Positions 17,217 through 26,131 are shown, numbered from the stretch's first letter. The stretch: DNA of 64,000 nt from Dankookia rubra (GCF_004355005.1 NZ_SMSJ01000011.1:1-64000), one strand, 5' to 3'. Numbers and translations: made by a program. The notes: generated by a model from the letters alone, not told the origin.

Positions 17217-18665
17217 TCACCCGCCGGTCGCCGCCCCGAGCTCCCGCGCCGCCCAGCGCAGCGCGCCGGGCTCATGGCCGGAGAAGCCGAGCAGCAGGGC
17301 GCGGACCGGCGGCGCCCCCAGGAACATCGGGCTCAGCGGCCGCGCCACCACCCCGCGCCGCGCCGCGGCCGCGGCCAGCGCCACGTCGTCCATGCCGTCC
17401 GGCAGCCGGGCCAGCAGCTTCAGCCCCTGCTCTGGTGGCTCCACCGCCAGCATCGGCGCGTGCTCGGCCAGCGCCGCCACCAGCGCGTCCCGCCCGGCGC
17501 GGTAGCGCAGCCGCATGCGCCGCAGGTGCTGGGCGAAATGCCCCTCCGCCAGGAAGTCGGTGACGACGCCCTCGGCCAGCCCGGCCGGGTGCCAGTCGGT
17601 CATCAGCCGCGCCGCGCGTACCGGGTCGAGCAGCGACGGCGGCAGCACCGCGTAGCCCAGCCGGAGGCCGGGGAACAGCACCTTGCTGAAGGTGCCGACA
17701 TAGATGACCCGGCCGGCGTCGTCGATGCCCTGCAGGGACGCGAGGGGCCGCCCGGCATAGCGGAACTCGCTGTCGTAGTCGTCCTCCAGCACGAAGGCAT
17801 CGGCGCGCCGCGCCCAGGCCAGCAGTTCCAGCCGCCGCGCCATCGAGAGCACGACGCCCATCGGGTACTGCGACGACGGGGTGACATAGGCCAGCCGTGC
17901 CGCCGGCGCCGCGGCGATCCCCCGCGCGACCATCATCCCCTGGGCATCGACCGGGACGGGGACGATGGCGGCGCGCGCCGCGGCCAGCGCCGCGCGGAGG
18001 GCGGGGTAGCAGGGATCCTCCACCCAGACCGCCTCGCCCGGTTCCAGCAGCACCCGCAGCACCAGATCGATCGCCTGCTGCGCGCCGGCGGTCACCACCA
18101 CCTGGTCGGGGTCGCAGCGCACCGCGCGGGCGGCGCGGAGATGGGCGGCGATCGCCTCCCGCAGCGGCCGCGCGCCCTGCGGGTCGCCATAGCCGAAGAG
18201 CGCCGGGTCCGGCGTGCCGAGCCGCTTCAGGGTCAGGCTGCGCCAGACCGCCTGGGACCTGTCGTCCCAGCCGGTGCGGCCGGTGTTGAAGGGCCGGGTG
18301 GAGGGCTGCGGCGAGGCCGGGTCGGCGCGGAAGCGCAGGGTCGAGGCGGGCACCGCGGCGGGTGCCGCGGGCGGCGGCGGCGGCGCGGCTTCCAGCCCTT
18401 CCGGCAACCCGGCCGAGACATGCGTCCCGGCCCCGACCCGTCCGGTGACGAAGCCCTCGGCCAGAAGCTGGTCATAGGCCGCGACCACGGTGTTGCGGGC
18501 GAGGCCCAATTGCAGCCCGAGCGCCCGGGTCGAGGGCAGCCGCGCCCCCGGCGGCAGCGCGCCGGCCAGGATCGCGCCGCGCAGCGCCAGATAGACCTGC
18601 CGCAGCATCGGCACCGCGCTGGCGCGGTCGAGGCCGGGCAGCAGAAGCTCGGCGGGTTCGGGCAT
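17217..18665 (-). CDS. MocR/PdxR-type GntR regulator with aminotransferase domain
   Basis: About 482 residues. The N-terminal winged helix (about 15-85) has the GntR pattern PMLRQVYLALRGAILAGALPPGARLPSTRALGLQLGLARNTV. After a linker, a fold-type I aminotransferase-like domain runs to the end with VTAGAQQAIDL, DDYDSEFRY and a PLP-lysine block GTFSKVLFPGLRLGY. MocR proteins bind PLP and control vitamin B6, GABA or taurine genes. It is divergent from a PNPOx-fold gene, the typical regulated neighbour. The start at 18665 is chosen because homology begins there; longer forms would overlap the intergenic operator. Confidence 0.88.
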   Translation of the reverse strand: MPEPAELLLPGLDRASAVPMLRQVYLALRGAILAGALPPGARLPSTRALGLQLGLARNTVVAAYDQLLAEGFVTGRVGAGTHVSAGLPEGLEAAPPPPPAAPAAVPASTLRFRADPASPQPSTRPFNTGRTGWDDRSQAVWRSLTLKRLGTPDPALFGYGDPQGARPLREAIAAHLRAARAVRCDPDQVVVTAGAQQAIDLVLRVLLEPGEAVWVEDPCYPALRAALAAARAAIVPVPVDAQGMMVARGIAAAPAARLAYVTPSSQYPMGVVLSMARRLELLAWARRADAFVLEDDYDSEFRYAGRPLASLQGIDDAGRVIYVGTFSKVLFPGLRLGYAVLPPSLLDPVRAARLMTDWHPAGLAEGVVTDFLAEGHFAQHLRRMRLRYRAGRDALVAALAEHAPMLAVEPPEQGLKLLARLPDGMDDVALAAAAARRGVVARPLSPMFLGAPPVRALLLGFSGHEPGALRWAARELGAATGG

Positions 18666-18676
18666 CGGATCGGCAA

Positions 18677-18719
18677 TGGACCAGCGGGGATGGCCGGGAT
18701 TGGCCCTCGCGCCGGTCCA
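18677..18719. promoter_or_regulatory. Candidate MocR operator (inverted repeat)
   Basis: Between the divergent MocR and PNPOx genes, TGGACCAGCG at 18677-18686 is repeated inverted, with one mismatch, at about 18710-18719 (core GGTCCA at 18714-18719). The placement suits an autoregulator controlling both genes. MocR sites are often direct repeats, so the assignment is tentative. Confidence 0.35.
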
Positions 18720-18765
18720 ATCATCCATGCGACACGGCAGCCTGTCCAACCTGCCGAGTGTCCCG

Positions 18766-19500
18766 ATGCCAGATCTTCCCAGCCCGGGGGCCAGCTACCC
18801 CGTCACCCCGCGCAACAAGGTCCGCCGCCTGCACGAGCGCGCCCGCTACGACCATGCCTCCGTGCATGCCATCCTGGATTCGGCGATGCTCTGCCACATC
18901 GCCTATGTCATCGACGGAATGCCCTATTGCACGCCGACCGCCTTCTGGCGCGAGGGCACGCACCTCTACTGGCACGGCTCCTCGGCCAGCCGGATGCTGC
19001 GGACGCAGAAGCCGGGCCTGCCGGTCTGCCTGACGGTGTCGCACCTCGACAGCCTCGTGCTGGCGCGCTGCGGCTTCAACCACTCGGTCGACTACCGCTC
19101 GGCCATGTGCTTCGGCACCGCGCATATCATCGACGACCTCGATCACAAGGCGCGCGCGCTCGACGCCATGATCGACCGCTTCTACCCCGGCCGTAACGCC
19201 GAGCTGCGTCCCAGCACCACGCAGGAGCTGAAGGCGACCATGGTGGTCGGCATGGAGATCGAGAGCGCCGCGGCCAAGGTGCGCGCCAAGGGCGTCGGCG
19301 ACGAGGAGGAGGACTACGCGCTGCCGATCTACGCCGCGCGCTTCCCCGTGCGCCAGGTGATCGGCGCCGCCGAGCCCTGCCCGCGCATGCCGCAGGGCGT
19401 TGCCTATCCGCCCGGCCTCGCCGGCTTCCGCGACGGCCGCCGGCTGGACGAGATCATGCTGGAGAGCCACCATAGGCTCTATGGCGATACGACCGACTGA
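18766..19500 (+). CDS. PNPOx-fold (pyridoxamine 5'-phosphate oxidase-like) flavin-binding protein
   Basis: A 244-residue protein of the Pyridox_ox_2/NimA-like split-barrel group: VRRLHERARYDHASVHAILD, then GMPYCTPTAFWREGTHLYWHGS and SRMLR, a typical FMN-binding arrangement. It probably binds a flavin; the true substrate of these MocR-linked proteins is not known. The ATG at 18766 is used; one at 18727 is also in frame. The last 20 nt overlap the amidase start. Confidence 0.85.
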   Translation: MPDLPSPGASYPVTPRNKVRRLHERARYDHASVHAILDSAMLCHIAYVIDGMPYCTPTAFWREGTHLYWHGSSASRMLRTQKPGLPVCLTVSHLDSLVLARCGFNHSVDYRSAMCFGTAHIIDDLDHKARALDAMIDRFYPGRNAELRPSTTQELKATMVVGMEIESAAAKVRAKGVGDEEEDYALPIYAARFPVRQVIGAAEPCPRMPQGVAYPPGLAGFRDGRRLDEIMLESHHRLYGDTTD

Positions 19501-20896
19501 CGACCTGGCGACCGCCACGGCGGTGGAGATGGCGGCGATGGTGCGCGAGCGGCGCGCCTCGCCGGTCGAGATCACCGAGGCGGTGCTGGCGCGCATCGCC
19601 GCCTGCGAGCCGAGGCTGAACGCCTTCGCCGCGCTGGATGCCGAGGGCGCCCGCGCCGCCGCCCGCGCCGCGGAGGAAGCGGTGACGCGCGGCGCCACGC
19701 TCGGCCCGCTGCACGGCGTGCCCGTCACCATCAAGGACATCCAGGCGGTCGCGGGCCTGCCGACCCGGCGCGGCTCCCGCCTCTCGGACGCCACGCCGGC
19801 GACGGCCGACGCGCCGCTGGTCGCCCGGCTGCGCGCTGCCGGCGCCATCGTCCTCGGCAAGACCACCAGCACCGAGCACGGCTGGACCGCGGTCAGCCAC
19901 AACCCGCTGACCGGGGCGACGCACAACCCCTGGGCGCATGGCCTCACCTCGGGCGGGTCGTCGAGCGGCGCCGCGGCGCTGGCCGGCGCCGGCTGCGGGC
20001 CGCTGCACCTCGGCACCGACGGCGCGGGGTCGATCCGGCTGCCCGCGCATTTCTGCGGCGCGGTCGGCTTCAAGCCGACCTACGGCCGGGTGCCCTACGT
20101 GCCGCACCCGAACAACGGTGCCATCTCGCATGCCGGGCCCATCACCCGCAGCGTCGCCGATGCCGCGCTGATGTTCTCGGTCATGGCCGGCCCGCATCCG
20201 CTCGACCACACCACGCTGGGCGAGACCTTCGCGGCCGAGGTGCCGCCCGGCGGGGTGCGCGGCCTCCGCATCGCCTATAGCCCCGATCTCGGCCATGCCC
20301 GCGTCGATCCGGAGGTCGCCGCGCTGGTCGAGGCCGCGGTGCGCGCGCTGGAAGCCGCCGGCGGCACGGTCGAGCAGGTGACGCCGCCCTGGGGGCCGGA
20401 CGGCCCGGCGCTGGAGCGGCGGATCTGGGGCGGTGCCTATCGCCCCTTCCTGCCGAAGGATGCCGCCGAGGCGGCGCAGATGGACCCCGGCCTGGTCGCC
20501 TGCACCGAGGCCTATCGCGATTTCTCCTTCATGGACGGCCACGCCGCGCAGGGTCGCCGCATCGCCTATGCGGCGGCGGTGAACGACTGGTTCGGCACCG
20601 CGGGCTTCGACCTGCTGGCAACGCCCAGCGCCTCCGTCGCCGCCTTCCCCGTCGGGCTGCAGCGGCCGCCGCACTGGGAGCGCCACGACTGGGACTGGCT
20701 GGTCTGGGCCGAGTTCTCCTACCCCTTCAACCTCAGCCACGGGCCGGCGGTCTCGGTGCCATGCGGGCGGACCGCGGCCGGCCTGCCGGTCGGGCTGCAG
20801 CTCGCCGGACCGCGGCTGGCGGACAGCCTGGTGCTGCAGGCCGCGGCCGGGTTCCTCGAGTCGCAGCCCTTCCGGCCGGCCTTCGCAACGCCGTAG
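19481..20896 (+). CDS. Amidase (amidase signature family)
   Basis: A 471-residue Ser-cisSer-Lys hydrolase. Lys85 is in HGVPVTIKDIQ, the cis-Ser in TSGGSSSG (158-163) and the nucleophile Ser184 in GTDGAGSIRLPA. Relatives include GatA and aryl or alkyl amidases; the lack of linked gatB/gatC argues against a tRNA amidotransferase. Start at ATG 19481 overlaps the PNPOx gene by 20 nt, so the two are co-translated and possibly both under MocR control. Substrate unknown. Confidence 0.88.
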   Translation: MAIRPTDDLATATAVEMAAMVRERRASPVEITEAVLARIAACEPRLNAFAALDAEGARAAARAAEEAVTRGATLGPLHGVPVTIKDIQAVAGLPTRRGSRLSDATPATADAPLVARLRAAGAIVLGKTTSTEHGWTAVSHNPLTGATHNPWAHGLTSGGSSSGAAALAGAGCGPLHLGTDGAGSIRLPAHFCGAVGFKPTYGRVPYVPHPNNGAISHAGPITRSVADAALMFSVMAGPHPLDHTTLGETFAAEVPPGGVRGLRIAYSPDLGHARVDPEVAALVEAAVRALEAAGGTVEQVTPPWGPDGPALERRIWGGAYRPFLPKDAAEAAQMDPGLVACTEAYRDFSFMDGHAAQGRRIAYAAAVNDWFGTAGFDLLATPSASVAAFPVGLQRPPHWERHDWDWLVWAEFSYPFNLSHGPAVSVPCGRTAAGLPVGLQLAGPRLADSLVLQAAAGFLESQPFRPAFATP

Positions 20897-20969
20897 CCGC
20901 GGCGGTTCTCCCGCGCGCATACTGCGCGACGCCGTAGCCGCCGCGGTTTTCCCGCGCGCATGCTGCGCG
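20888..20969. repeat. Two tandem 41-bp repeats
   Basis: Positions 20888-20928 and 20929-20969 are near-identical 41-base units (each begins ACGCCGTAGCCG and ends CTGCGCG), differing at a few bases. The first unit overlaps the last codons of the amidase gene. Each contains a short GCGC-rich palindrome. The RBS of the next gene follows directly. Confidence 0.7.
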
Positions 20970-20985
20970 ACGGAGGAACCGCGCC

Positions 20986-22101
20986 ATGATCCCACGCCGC
21001 CGCCTGCTGCAGGGCTCCGCCGCTGCCGCCGCCTTCGCCTGCACCGGCTTCCCGGCCGGCGCCGCGACCCCGCGGATCGAGGCGCCGGAGGTGGACAGCC
21101 TGTCCATCCAGGTGGTCACCGACGGCAACCACGACGTCTTCATCAGCGGCGCCCAGGTCCCCGGCGTGCGGATCGAACGCGTGCGCGGCTTCCGCGGCGC
21201 GCAGGAACGCCGCGTGCTGCGCAGCGAATGGGGCCTGTCGCTCTGGATGGCGTCCACCCGGGGCGCCGAGACGAAGCGCCTCCTGCTCGATTTCGGCTGG
21301 ACCGGGGAGACGCTGAACAACAACCTCGAGCTGCTCGGCCTCGATCCCGCCAGCCTGGATGCCCTGGTCGCCAGCCACGGCCATCTCGACCATTTCGGCG
21401 GGCTGGAGGGATTTCTCGAGAAGCACCGGGCGCGGATGAAATCCGACCTCCGCCTCTATCTCGGCGGCGAGGACGCCTTCTGCCAGCGCGTCTCGCCGGC
21501 CGGCAACGGCGCCTTCGCCAGCTTCGGCCGGCTGGACCGGTCGATGCTGGCGGCGGCGCGGGTGACGCCGGTGCTGAGCGAGGAGCCGTTGGTGATCGAA
21601 GGCCACGCCTTCACCACCGGCATCATCCCGCGGGTCAGCCAGGAACGCGTGCTGCCCAATACCTCGGTCGTCTTCGGCCAGCAGGACGGCGGCGGCTGCG
21701 ACGTGAGCAAGTATGCCGAGCACCACTTCACCCCGGCCGAGCTGGCCGGCACGCCGGTGCCCGACCAGCACCTGCACGAGCACGCCACCTGCTACAACCT
21801 GAAGGGCCGCGGCCTGGTGATCGTCACCTCCTGCGGCCATGCCGGCATCCTCAACACCATGAGCCAGGCCCGGGCGGTGACTGGCGTAAAGAAGATCCAT
21901 GCGCTGGTCGGCGGCTTCCACTTGGCCCCGGCGCCGCAGGACTACCTCGACCGCATCATGGCCGAACTGAAGCGCCAGGACATCGACCACGTCTTCCCAA
22001 TGCATTGCAGCGGGCCGAATTTCCTCGAGGCCGCGAAGCGGGAGATGCCGCAGGCGCTGGTGCTCTGCACAACCGGCAGCCGCTTCGCCTTCGGCGCCTG
22101 A
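20986..22101 (+). CDS. Tat-exported metallo-beta-lactamase-fold hydrolase
   Basis: A 371-residue protein. The first 27 residues form a twin-arginine-like signal (RRR then hydrophobic Ala-rich stretch ending in AGAA). The MBL motif SHGHLDHFGGL lies near residue 125, followed by later His/Asp ligands (TSCGHAG, and MHCSGPNF near the C terminus). It resembles the MJ0936/MptE-like MBL group, which uses phosphate-containing substrates; the actual substrate here is not known. GGAGG at about 20972 serves as RBS. Confidence 0.85.
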   Translation: MIPRRRLLQGSAAAAAFACTGFPAGAATPRIEAPEVDSLSIQVVTDGNHDVFISGAQVPGVRIERVRGFRGAQERRVLRSEWGLSLWMASTRGAETKRLLLDFGWTGETLNNNLELLGLDPASLDALVASHGHLDHFGGLEGFLEKHRARMKSDLRLYLGGEDAFCQRVSPAGNGAFASFGRLDRSMLAAARVTPVLSEEPLVIEGHAFTTGIIPRVSQERVLPNTSVVFGQQDGGGCDVSKYAEHHFTPAELAGTPVPDQHLHEHATCYNLKGRGLVIVTSCGHAGILNTMSQARAVTGVKKIHALVGGFHLAPAPQDYLDRIMAELKRQDIDHVFPMHCSGPNFLEAAKREMPQALVLCTTGSRFAFGA

Positions 22102-22225
22102 ATCCTGAAAATAGAATTATTATCATTTACGCATAGATCGCGGAGGGGCATGATCCGCCTGAGCATCGGCCGCGCCGGCGGCGCATGGCCGTGGCGGGGG
22201 GCATGCTCCAAACGGGAGGCACCCC

Positions 22226-22447
22226 ATGTACAACGCGATCATCGGCCACATCACCGGCAATCTCTGGCTCTGGACCGGCATCGGCCTAGGCATCTCGGCC
22301 CTGGCCATCCTCATCAGCATCAGTCTAGGCAAGGGCTACTACCTCGCCGAGATCATAACCCTCGGCGCGATGTTCGGCGCGACGACGATGATCCTGGCGA
22401 GCCAGAAGGGCATGGTCCATGCCGCGCCGCCAGAGGACGAGGTCTGA
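22226..22447 (+). CDS. Small two-helix membrane protein, paralogue 1
   Basis: A 73-residue protein with two predicted membrane helices (about 12-34 and 40-60) and a short acidic tail. It aligns with the next small gene: LWLWxG at the first helix and GxGYxxxxxxxLxxMxxATxxIL ending QxGM at the second. A GGGAGG lies 6 nt before the ATG. No family name recognised. The pair is flanked by hairpins and preceded by an AT-rich stretch (22105-22135). Confidence 0.7.
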   Translation: MYNAIIGHITGNLWLWTGIGLGISALAILISISLGKGYYLAEIITLGAMFGATTMILASQKGMVHAAPPEDEV

Positions 22448-22466
22448 ACCTCCCGCCGAGTTGAGG

Positions 22467-22490
22467 GCCGGGCATCTTCTGGTGCCCGGC
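22467..22490. terminator. Perfect hairpin between the small paralogues
   Basis: GCCGGGCA (22467-22474) pairs with TGCCCGGC (22483-22490) around an 8-nt loop. No T-run follows, so this may be an attenuator or RNA processing site that sets the ratio of the two small proteins rather than a full terminator. Confidence 0.45.
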
Positions 22491-22538
22491 ACGACGGCCA
22501 ACCTGCGGCTTTCAAACCGAAGGAAGGAACGTCCCTCC

Positions 22539-22778
22539 ATGCCGCAGCAGAATGCCGAACGCTCCACCCTGCCGTCCACCGGGCACGCCACGGGTCGCTT
22601 GTGGCTCTGGGCCGGGCTCCTCGCCGTCCTGGCAGGCCTCGCCGTTGTTGCCCGCATGCAGGTCGGAATCGGCTACCATTTCGGCGATGTTGCTGCCCTC
22701 GCGCTCATGGCGAGCGCAACCTTCATCATCCTGATCAACCAGCGCGGCATGCCGGCGCACGGCGAAGCCGAGAACTGA
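22539..22778 (+). CDS. Small two-helix membrane protein, paralogue 2
   Basis: A 79-residue protein, paralogue of the one at 22226, with two membrane helices (about 20-40 and 50-70), and the shared LWLWAG, GYHFGDVAALALMASATFIIL and QRGM segments. The N terminus is hydrophilic. AAGGAAGGA lies about 12 nt before the ATG, a little far. The tandem duplication suggests a two-subunit membrane assembly, which is inference only. Confidence 0.68.
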   Translation: MPQQNAERSTLPSTGHATGRLWLWAGLLAVLAGLAVVARMQVGIGYHFGDVAALALMASATFIILINQRGMPAHGEAEN

Positions 22779-22821
22779 GCCGCCCTCCACCCCATCCCCT
22801 GCCGGGCCGATGGATCGGAAA

Positions 22822-22853
22822 CGCCGCTCGGGCGTTCCGCAGCCTGAGCGGCG
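22822..22853. terminator. Hairpin after the small paralogue pair
   Basis: CGCCGCTC (22822-22829) pairs with GAGCGGCG (22846-22853). It lies between the second small gene and the FG-GAP gene and could terminate the small operon. No T-run is visible. Confidence 0.4.
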
Positions 22854-22899
22854 GCGCGTGCCGCCGTTTCGCAGGTCATGGGTAAAGGGGAGATGAGGC

Positions 22900-24123
22900 A
22901 TGGCGATAGTCTTGGGGACGCCAGCGCGGGATGGGGTGTCCGCCGGCAGCGGCGGTGACCTGGTCATTGCCGGGCGCGGCGACGACTTCGTGGTTGCGGG
23001 CGCCGGCCCCGATGTCTTCGCCTTCTCCCCCGGCGACGGGCAGGACTGGATCCAGGGCTTCACCCCCGGCGTCGACAAGCTGCAATTCGCCGGCGGGGTG
23101 ACGCCGGGCGGCATCAGCGTGCAGTCCACCACCCTGCTCGGCGTGCAGGGGCTGGCGGTTTTCTACAATCCCGGCACCTTCGACCTGGCCTTTCTGGCCG
23201 GCGTCAGCGCGCTCGGGCCGAATGATCTGATCTACCAGTCGTTGCCGCCGGTCTATTTCGCGCCGCATGCGCCGAACACCAATGGCGACGCGACCTCCGA
23301 CATCCTGTTCCAGACCTCCGCCGGGACGCTGGTGAACTTCATGATGGTGGGCGCGACCGTCGGCGGCGCCGCCGTCCTCGGCAACCCGCCGCCCGGGTAC
23401 AGCGTGGCCGGGGAGGGCGACTTCAACGGCGACGGCCGCAGCGACGTGCTGCTGCGCGGCGCCGACGGCACGCTGCTGTCCTGGCAGCTGAACGGCGCCG
23501 CGGCGCCGGTCGAGGGCGTGATCGGCGCGCCCGGCGCCAGCTGGCGGGTCGATGGCGTGGCCGATTTCAACGGCGACGGCCGGGCCGACATCCTGCTGCA
23601 CAATACCGACGGCACGCTCGGCATCTGGCAGATGAACGGCACCACGATCGAGGCCGCGACCAGCTTCGCCAATCCTGGCAACACGCTGTCCGTCGCCGGC
23701 ACCGGCGACCTGAACGCCGATGGCCGGGCGGATGTGCTGCTGCGCGCGGCGGACGGCACCCTGACCCAGTACCTGATGAATGGCGGCGCGGTGCTGTCGC
23801 AGTCCATCCTCGGCAATCCCGGCGCCTCGCTGCAGCCGGTCGGCATCGGCGACTTCAACGGCGACCGCCACAACGACATCCTGCTGCGTGGCGATGATGG
23901 CACGCTGACGGACTGGAACCTGTTCGGCGGGACGCTGACCACGGTCGCGACGCCGGGGCCGCGGACCGAGGTGCAGTACACCGGCGACTACAACGGCGAC
24001 GGCACCGACGACATCCTGCTGCGCGGCTTCGACGGCACCATCACGCTGCTGCAGATGTCGGGCGGCGTGCTGGTGGCGGTGCCGAACGTTACCAATCCGG
24101 GCAACGACTGGGACATCGTCTGA
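22900..24123 (+). CDS. RTX-start FG-GAP/VCBS repeat protein
   Basis: A 407-residue protein. The N terminus (about 1-75) has one or two RTX-like blocks (GSGGDLVIAGRGDDFVVAGAGPDVF) and the DWIQGFTPGVDKLQF sequence common to exported Ca-binding proteins. Six FG-GAP repeats follow (GDFNGDGRSDVLLRG, ADFNGDGRADILLH and so on), each about 60 residues, probably forming a beta-propeller with Ca ions bound at the DxNxDG loops. There is no signal peptide, so type I secretion is likely. This is the only intact one of the five RTX/FG-GAP loci here. Confidence 0.85.
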   Translation: MAIVLGTPARDGVSAGSGGDLVIAGRGDDFVVAGAGPDVFAFSPGDGQDWIQGFTPGVDKLQFAGGVTPGGISVQSTTLLGVQGLAVFYNPGTFDLAFLAGVSALGPNDLIYQSLPPVYFAPHAPNTNGDATSDILFQTSAGTLVNFMMVGATVGGAAVLGNPPPGYSVAGEGDFNGDGRSDVLLRGADGTLLSWQLNGAAAPVEGVIGAPGASWRVDGVADFNGDGRADILLHNTDGTLGIWQMNGTTIEAATSFANPGNTLSVAGTGDLNADGRADVLLRAADGTLTQYLMNGGAVLSQSILGNPGASLQPVGIGDFNGDRHNDILLRGDDGTLTDWNLFGGTLTTVATPGPRTEVQYTGDYNGDGTDDILLRGFDGTITLLQMSGGVLVAVPNVTNPGNDWDIV

Positions 24124-24152
24124 GCCAGGGCTGACCGCGCCCGGGCGCCGCG

Positions 24153-25067
24153 CTACCAGCGCAGCGCCCGGATCGCGGCGATCGGGTCCACCCCCTCGCG
24201 CAGCGCCACCTGGCGCAGCAACTCGGGCGAGGGGTCGTCGCCATGCTCGTGCTCGGCGAGGCCGGTCAGCGCCCAGAGCGCATCCAGCCCGGCTGCCTGG
24301 GCGCCGGCCAGATCGGTATGCGGCGTGTCGCCGATGGCAACGACCCGGCGGCGGTCGGTGATGCCGAGGATCTCCAGCACCGGGTCGTAGACCGCGGGGT
24401 CGGGCTTGCCGACCTCGAAGATGAGGTCGTCGGGCGACCGATCCAGTCCTTCGCGCCCTGCGGTGCCCCGGCCATCGGACGCCAGGATCGGCTTGTAGAG
24501 GTCGGCCAGCGCACCGGCGCAGATCAGCCGCTCCCCGCCCACCATCACGTGGCGGTCCGGGTTCACGCAGAGCATCGGCAGCCGGTACTTGGCCGCGGCC
24601 TCCAGCGCCGGCATGTAGCGCGACGCGTCGTGCGCGCCGCGGTCGGGATCGGGGCCGGTGTTCAGCAGGAAGTCGGCCTCGGCCGCATCCGCCACCAGCT
24701 CGGCCGCGCGGTCCTCGGCCACCGAAAGGTCGCGGTCCGGGCCGATATGGAAGGCGCGCGGTCCGAGCCGGGCGAACCAGGGATGGTCCTTCGCCTTCAG
24801 CATCCGCCAGGCGATCTCGCCCGAGGACATGATGCCGTCGTAGAGGGCGCGGTCGAGCCCCATGCGGTCCAGCATCTCGCCGATGAACCAGGCGCGGCGC
24901 GGCGCATTGGTCAGGAAGACCACGCGCTTGCCGCGGCGCTTCAGCTCGCCCAGGGCCTCCGGCACGCCGGGATAGGGGCGCTTGCCGTCATGCACCACGC
25001 CCCATAGGTCGAGCACGTAGCCGTCGTAGCGGTCGGCGATCGGCGCGATGCCGTCGAGGATGTCCAA
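24153..25067 (-). CDS. HAD-family hydrolase, TIGR01459/NagD-like
   Basis: A 304-residue class IIA HAD phosphatase. The nucleophile Asp20 is in VLDLWGVVHDG, motif II is FLTNAP, and the C-terminal part has GKPDPAVYD and IGDTPHTDLAGAQAAG. The substrate is unknown. I chose the TTG at 25067: an AAGGAG (read on the minus strand, 25079-25074) lies 6 nt upstream. A TTG at 25085 in the same frame has no RBS. The RBS sits on the stop of pyrD, so the two genes are probably coupled. Confidence 0.87.
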   Translation of the reverse strand: MDILDGIAPIADRYDGYVLDLWGVVHDGKRPYPGVPEALGELKRRGKRVVFLTNAPRRAWFIGEMLDRMGLDRALYDGIMSSGEIAWRMLKAKDHPWFARLGPRAFHIGPDRDLSVAEDRAAELVADAAEADFLLNTGPDPDRGAHDASRYMPALEAAAKYRLPMLCVNPDRHVMVGGERLICAGALADLYKPILASDGRGTAGREGLDRSPDDLIFEVGKPDPAVYDPVLEILGITDRRRVVAIGDTPHTDLAGAQAAGLDALWALTGLAEHEHGDDPSPELLRQVALREGVDPIAAIRALRW

Positions 25068-25078
25068 GGCTCTCTCCT

Positions 25079-26131
25079 TCAGCAATCGGCGCCGACCGCA
25101 TCGCCGACGTGGGCGAAGCCGTCCCGCCGCAGCAACGCGGCAAGCTCCGCCTTGATGCGCGGGACCAGCGCCGGCCCGGCATAGGCGAAGCCCGCATAAA
25201 GCTGCACGAGGGACGCGCCGGCGCGGATCTTCGCATAGGCCTGCGCGCCCGAGGCGATGCCGCCGACGCCGACCAGCGTAAGCCGCCCGCGTGACAGCCA
25301 GTAGACCTGCCGCAGCATCGCGGTCGAGCGTTCGAAGAGCGGCTGGCCCGACAGCCCACCGGCCTCGGCGCGATGGCGGCTCCGCAGCGTCGCCGGCCGG
25401 GCGATGGTGGTGTTGGAGACGATGAGCCCGGCGACGCCATGCGCCACGCAGGCCTCGACGATCGGGCCGAGCGCGTCCTCGGCCAGGTCGGGCGCGATCT
25501 TCACCAGCAGCGGCGGGCCGCCGCCGCCGCGCACCGCGGCGATCGCCTCGAGGATGCCGATCAGCGCCGCCTCCCCCTGCAGGTCGCGCAGCCCCGGCGT
25601 ATTGGGGGAGGAGACGTTGACCGCGACATAGTCGGCGAGCGGCGCCAGCGCCGCATAGAGCGCGGGGTAGTCGCGGCGCGGCTCCGCGCCTTCCTTGTTC
25701 ACGCCGATATTGGCGCCGAGCACCGCCGGCAGCGGCCGCGGCAGGGCGGCGAGGCGGGCCCGGTAGGCTTCCAGCCCGGCATTGTTGAAGCCCATCCGGT
25801 TGATGACGCCGGCATCCTCCTCCAGCCGGAACATCCGTGGCCGAGGGTTGCCCTGCTGCGGCCGCGGCGTGACGGAGCCGGCCTCGACGCAGCCGAAGCC
25901 GAGCCGCATCAGCGGCAGCACCGCCTCGGCATTCTTGTCGAAGCCGGCGGCGAGGCCGATCGGGTTGCGGAAGCGCAGGCCGAGCGCGCTGGTCGCCAGC
26001 AGCTGGTCGTCCTCGCCCCGGTTAGACCCGGCAAGGCCGGCCTTGAGGGCGCGCAGCGCGAGGCCGTGCGCCGTCTCGGCGTCCAGGCTGCGGATCAGGG
26101 GCATCAGGGCGGAGGCGAGGCGAGGGGTCAT
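25079..26131 (-). CDS. pyrD: Dihydroorotate dehydrogenase (quinone), class 2
   Basis: A 350-residue flavoenzyme that oxidises dihydroorotate to orotate and passes electrons to quinone; membrane-associated on the cytoplasmic side. The FMN barrel shows GLAAGFDKNAEA, GSVTPRPQQGNPRPRMFRL, NVSSPNTPGLR (catalytic Ser), VKIAPDL and GVGGIASG. The N-terminal helical extension of about 40 residues is typical of class 2 enzymes. Start at 26131. It is followed by a HAD gene with tight coupling, a known association. Confidence 0.95.
   Translation of the reverse strand: MTPRLASALMPLIRSLDAETAHGLALRALKAGLAGSNRGEDDQLLATSALGLRFRNPIGLAAGFDKNAEAVLPLMRLGFGCVEAGSVTPRPQQGNPRPRMFRLEEDAGVINRMGFNNAGLEAYRARLAALPRPLPAVLGANIGVNKEGAEPRRDYPALYAALAPLADYVAVNVSSPNTPGLRDLQGEAALIGILEAIAAVRGGGGPPLLVKIAPDLAEDALGPIVEACVAHGVAGLIVSNTTIARPATLRSRHRAEAGGLSGQPLFERSTAMLRQVYWLSRGRLTLVGVGGIASGAQAYAKIRAGASLVQLYAGFAYAGPALVPRIKAELAALLRRDGFAHVGDAVGADC

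Noticed and set aside
22111-22125. Fur-box-like AT-rich motif before the small membrane genes
   Set aside because: One half-site (ATTATCA) is perfect but the other matches only 4 of 7; too weak to claim.
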